Assembly (NCBI GenBank): GCA_028714615.1
Contig: JAQTMA010000230.1
Location: forward strand, 1 to 6,499
Reading direction: 5' to 3'
From: Anaerolineaceae bacterium
GTDB taxonomy: Bacteria > Chloroflexota > Anaerolineae > Anaerolineales > Anaerolineaceae
Length of the DNA: 6,499 bases
In this document: piece by piece, positions 5,432 through 6,499 of the stretch
How positions within the stretch are numbered: position 1 is the first letter of the stretch
Layout of the letters: each line of letters opens with the position of its first letter
The notes under the pieces: model-generated
Seen by the model: only the letters and a program-made list of their open reading frames with translations
Databases searched by the model: none
What the model was told of the DNA's origin: nothing
Made by a program: the position numbers and the translations under genes

Positions 5432-6457
5432 ATGGCCAACCCTACGGTCGAAGTTTTGGTAACAGTGCCCCTGGGCGAGATCCTCCTGGGGCGATTGCGA
5501 GAGGTTTCGGCCCGCTTGCATATTACTTCCAGTCCTGCTCGGAAGGCCGAAGAAATCTCTGATGAAGTTTGGGCGCGCACTGAAGTCTTGTATACCGACC
5601 TGGTCCTGCCGGAAGCGGCTAAAGCGCCCAACCTGCGCTGGATTCAGTTCCATTTTGCGGGTATCGATGCGGCCGTGGAGTCCCCGCTGCTGAAGAACAG
5701 CACGCTGGTGGCTACCACGCTGAGCGGTGCGGCAGCCTCTCAGATGGCCGAGTACGCTGTGATGATGATGCTTGCGCTGGGTCACCACATCCCCGACATG
5801 GTAGGCCTGCAAGCGCGAGCAGAATGGCCGCGCGACCGCTTCGAAAGGCTGTCGCCGCGCGAGCTACGCGGCAGCACCGTGGGGATCGTGGGTTACGGCA
5901 GCATTGGCCGCCAGATTGCTCACGTGCTGCAACCTTTCGGCGCCTCCGTTCTGGCCGCCAAGCGCGACGTGATGCACCCGGAGGATAATGGCTACCGCGT
6001 CGAAGAGTTGGGCGGAGATCCTGGGGGAGACCTTTTCCAGCGTCTCTACCCGATCGAAGCGTTATCTTCGATGTTGAAATTGTGCGATTTTGTGGCAGTT
6101 ACTATTCCCTTGACGCCTGAAACCCACAACCTGATCGGTGGAGAGGAGCTCAGCGTTATGAAACCCACGGCTTACCTGGTCGATCTATCGCGGGGTGGCA
6201 TTGTAGATCAATCCGCCCTGATCCAGGCGCTGCAAGAGAAACACCTGGCCGGGGCAGCGTTGGACGTGTTCTCCGAAGAACCACTGCCCTCCAATAGCCC
6301 GCTCTGGAAGATGGGGAACGTCCTGATCAGTCCGCACATCTCGGGGACCAGCCCGCAGTATAACGAGCGGGCTACCAGCTTATTCGTTGATAATTTGAAC
6401 CGTTACCTGACCGGGTTGCCCCTCTACAATCGTTATGACCCGCAGAAGGGCTATTGA
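5432..6457 (+). CDS. D-2-hydroxyacid dehydrogenase, NAD(P)-dependent
   Basis: The product has 341 residues from ATG 5432 to TGA 6455-6457, a full length for the family. The split catalytic domain is at both ends (about 1-105 and 300-341) around a Rossmann domain. GYGSIG (154-159) is the dinucleotide GxGxxG. The active-site triad is visible: R254 in DLSRGGIVD, E283 in DVFSEEPLP, and H302 in ISPHISG. The family reversibly reduces 2-oxo acids to D-2-hydroxy acids. After the second Rossmann strand the sequence reads AAKRD (175-179), with K177-R178 where NAD-specific members usually carry an acidic residue. This leans toward NADP(H), as in glyoxylate/hydroxypyruvate reductases of the GhrA type. 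A stretch at about 180-210 (HPEDNGYRVEELGGDPGG) is longer than in many relatives. As the last gene of the run it may process a 2-oxo acid linked to the CoA-transferase pathway. Exact substrate unknown. Confidence 0.92.
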   Translation: MANPTVEVLVTVPLGEILLGRLREVSARLHITSSPARKAEEISDEVWARTEVLYTDLVLPEAAKAPNLRWIQFHFAGIDAAVESPLLKNSTLVATTLSGAAASQMAEYAVMMMLALGHHIPDMVGLQARAEWPRDRFERLSPRELRGSTVGIVGYGSIGRQIAHVLQPFGASVLAAKRDVMHPEDNGYRVEELGGDPGGDLFQRLYPIEALSSMLKLCDFVAVTIPLTPETHNLIGGEELSVMKPTAYLVDLSRGGIVDQSALIQALQEKHLAGAALDVFSEEPLPSNSPLWKMGNVLISPHISGTSPQYNERATSLFVDNLNRYLTGLPLYNRYDPQKGY

Positions 6458-6499
6458 TTCGTCGGGTAATTCATTTGTTGGGTAGCTTGGTGGTGGGGT
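6458..6499. other. Tail of window, nothing recognised
   Basis: The 42 bases after the hydroxyacid dehydrogenase stop show no hairpin, start codon with a ribosome site, or other feature. The operon may continue beyond the right edge. Confidence 0.4.

Noticed and set aside
1..6499. CRISPR array, tRNA/rRNA genes, transposase or defence system
   Set aside because: No regularly spaced repeats beyond the two-copy unit at 4608-4657, no tRNA cloverleaf or rRNA-like sequence noticed, and no transposase, nuclease or other defence-domain protein found.

Overview
The window is a compact, mostly co-directional bacterial segment with moderately high GC. All seven supported protein genes are on the + strand, with short gaps or overlaps. 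The closest remembered homologues of the cyclase-like protein, the HD protein, the P5CDH-like dehydrogenase and the small two-helix membrane protein are in Chloroflexota (Anaerolineae-type genomes). That assignment is recalled family resemblance, not a search result, and should be held loosely.

Left block (1-1000): the C-terminal part of an alpha/alpha-toroid protein of the prenyltransferase/squalene-cyclase fold enters from the left edge. It overlaps by ATGA an HD-domain protein with intact metal-binding residues. A 115-base gap with nothing recognisable follows. Next is a stand-alone gene for an Imm-5-like 'putative immunity protein' (1116-1631), which is locally very GC-rich and has no toxin beside it in the window.

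Right block (1744-6457): after a 112-base intergenic region with a plausible promoter and a small inverted repeat, there is a run of metabolic genes. In order they are a P5CDH-like aldehyde dehydrogenase, a 78-residue two-helix membrane protein, the two subunits of a family I (glutaconate/3-oxoadipate-type) CoA-transferase, and a D-2-hydroxyacid dehydrogenase. The catalytic residues of the aldehyde dehydrogenase, the CoA-transferase beta subunit and the hydroxyacid dehydrogenase are all visible. The arrangement suggests a catabolic operon: the dehydrogenases convert aldehyde/acid and 2-oxo/2-hydroxy acid intermediates, and the CoA-transferase activates a (di)carboxylic or 3-oxo acid. The actual substrate cannot be read from the sequence.

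The most unusual non-coding structure lies between the two CoA-transferase subunit genes (4602-4657). There, two copies of a GCGAAATTWGCGGATAAAA-type repeat form a hairpin followed by a T-run, and the second copy runs directly into the start codon of the beta subunit. Two further GC-rich hairpins lie between the aldehyde dehydrogenase and the small membrane protein. No rRNA, tRNA, CRISPR array or transposase is visible. I see no convincing new defence or mobile system; this is mainly an ordinary metabolic region with some interesting intergenic structure.
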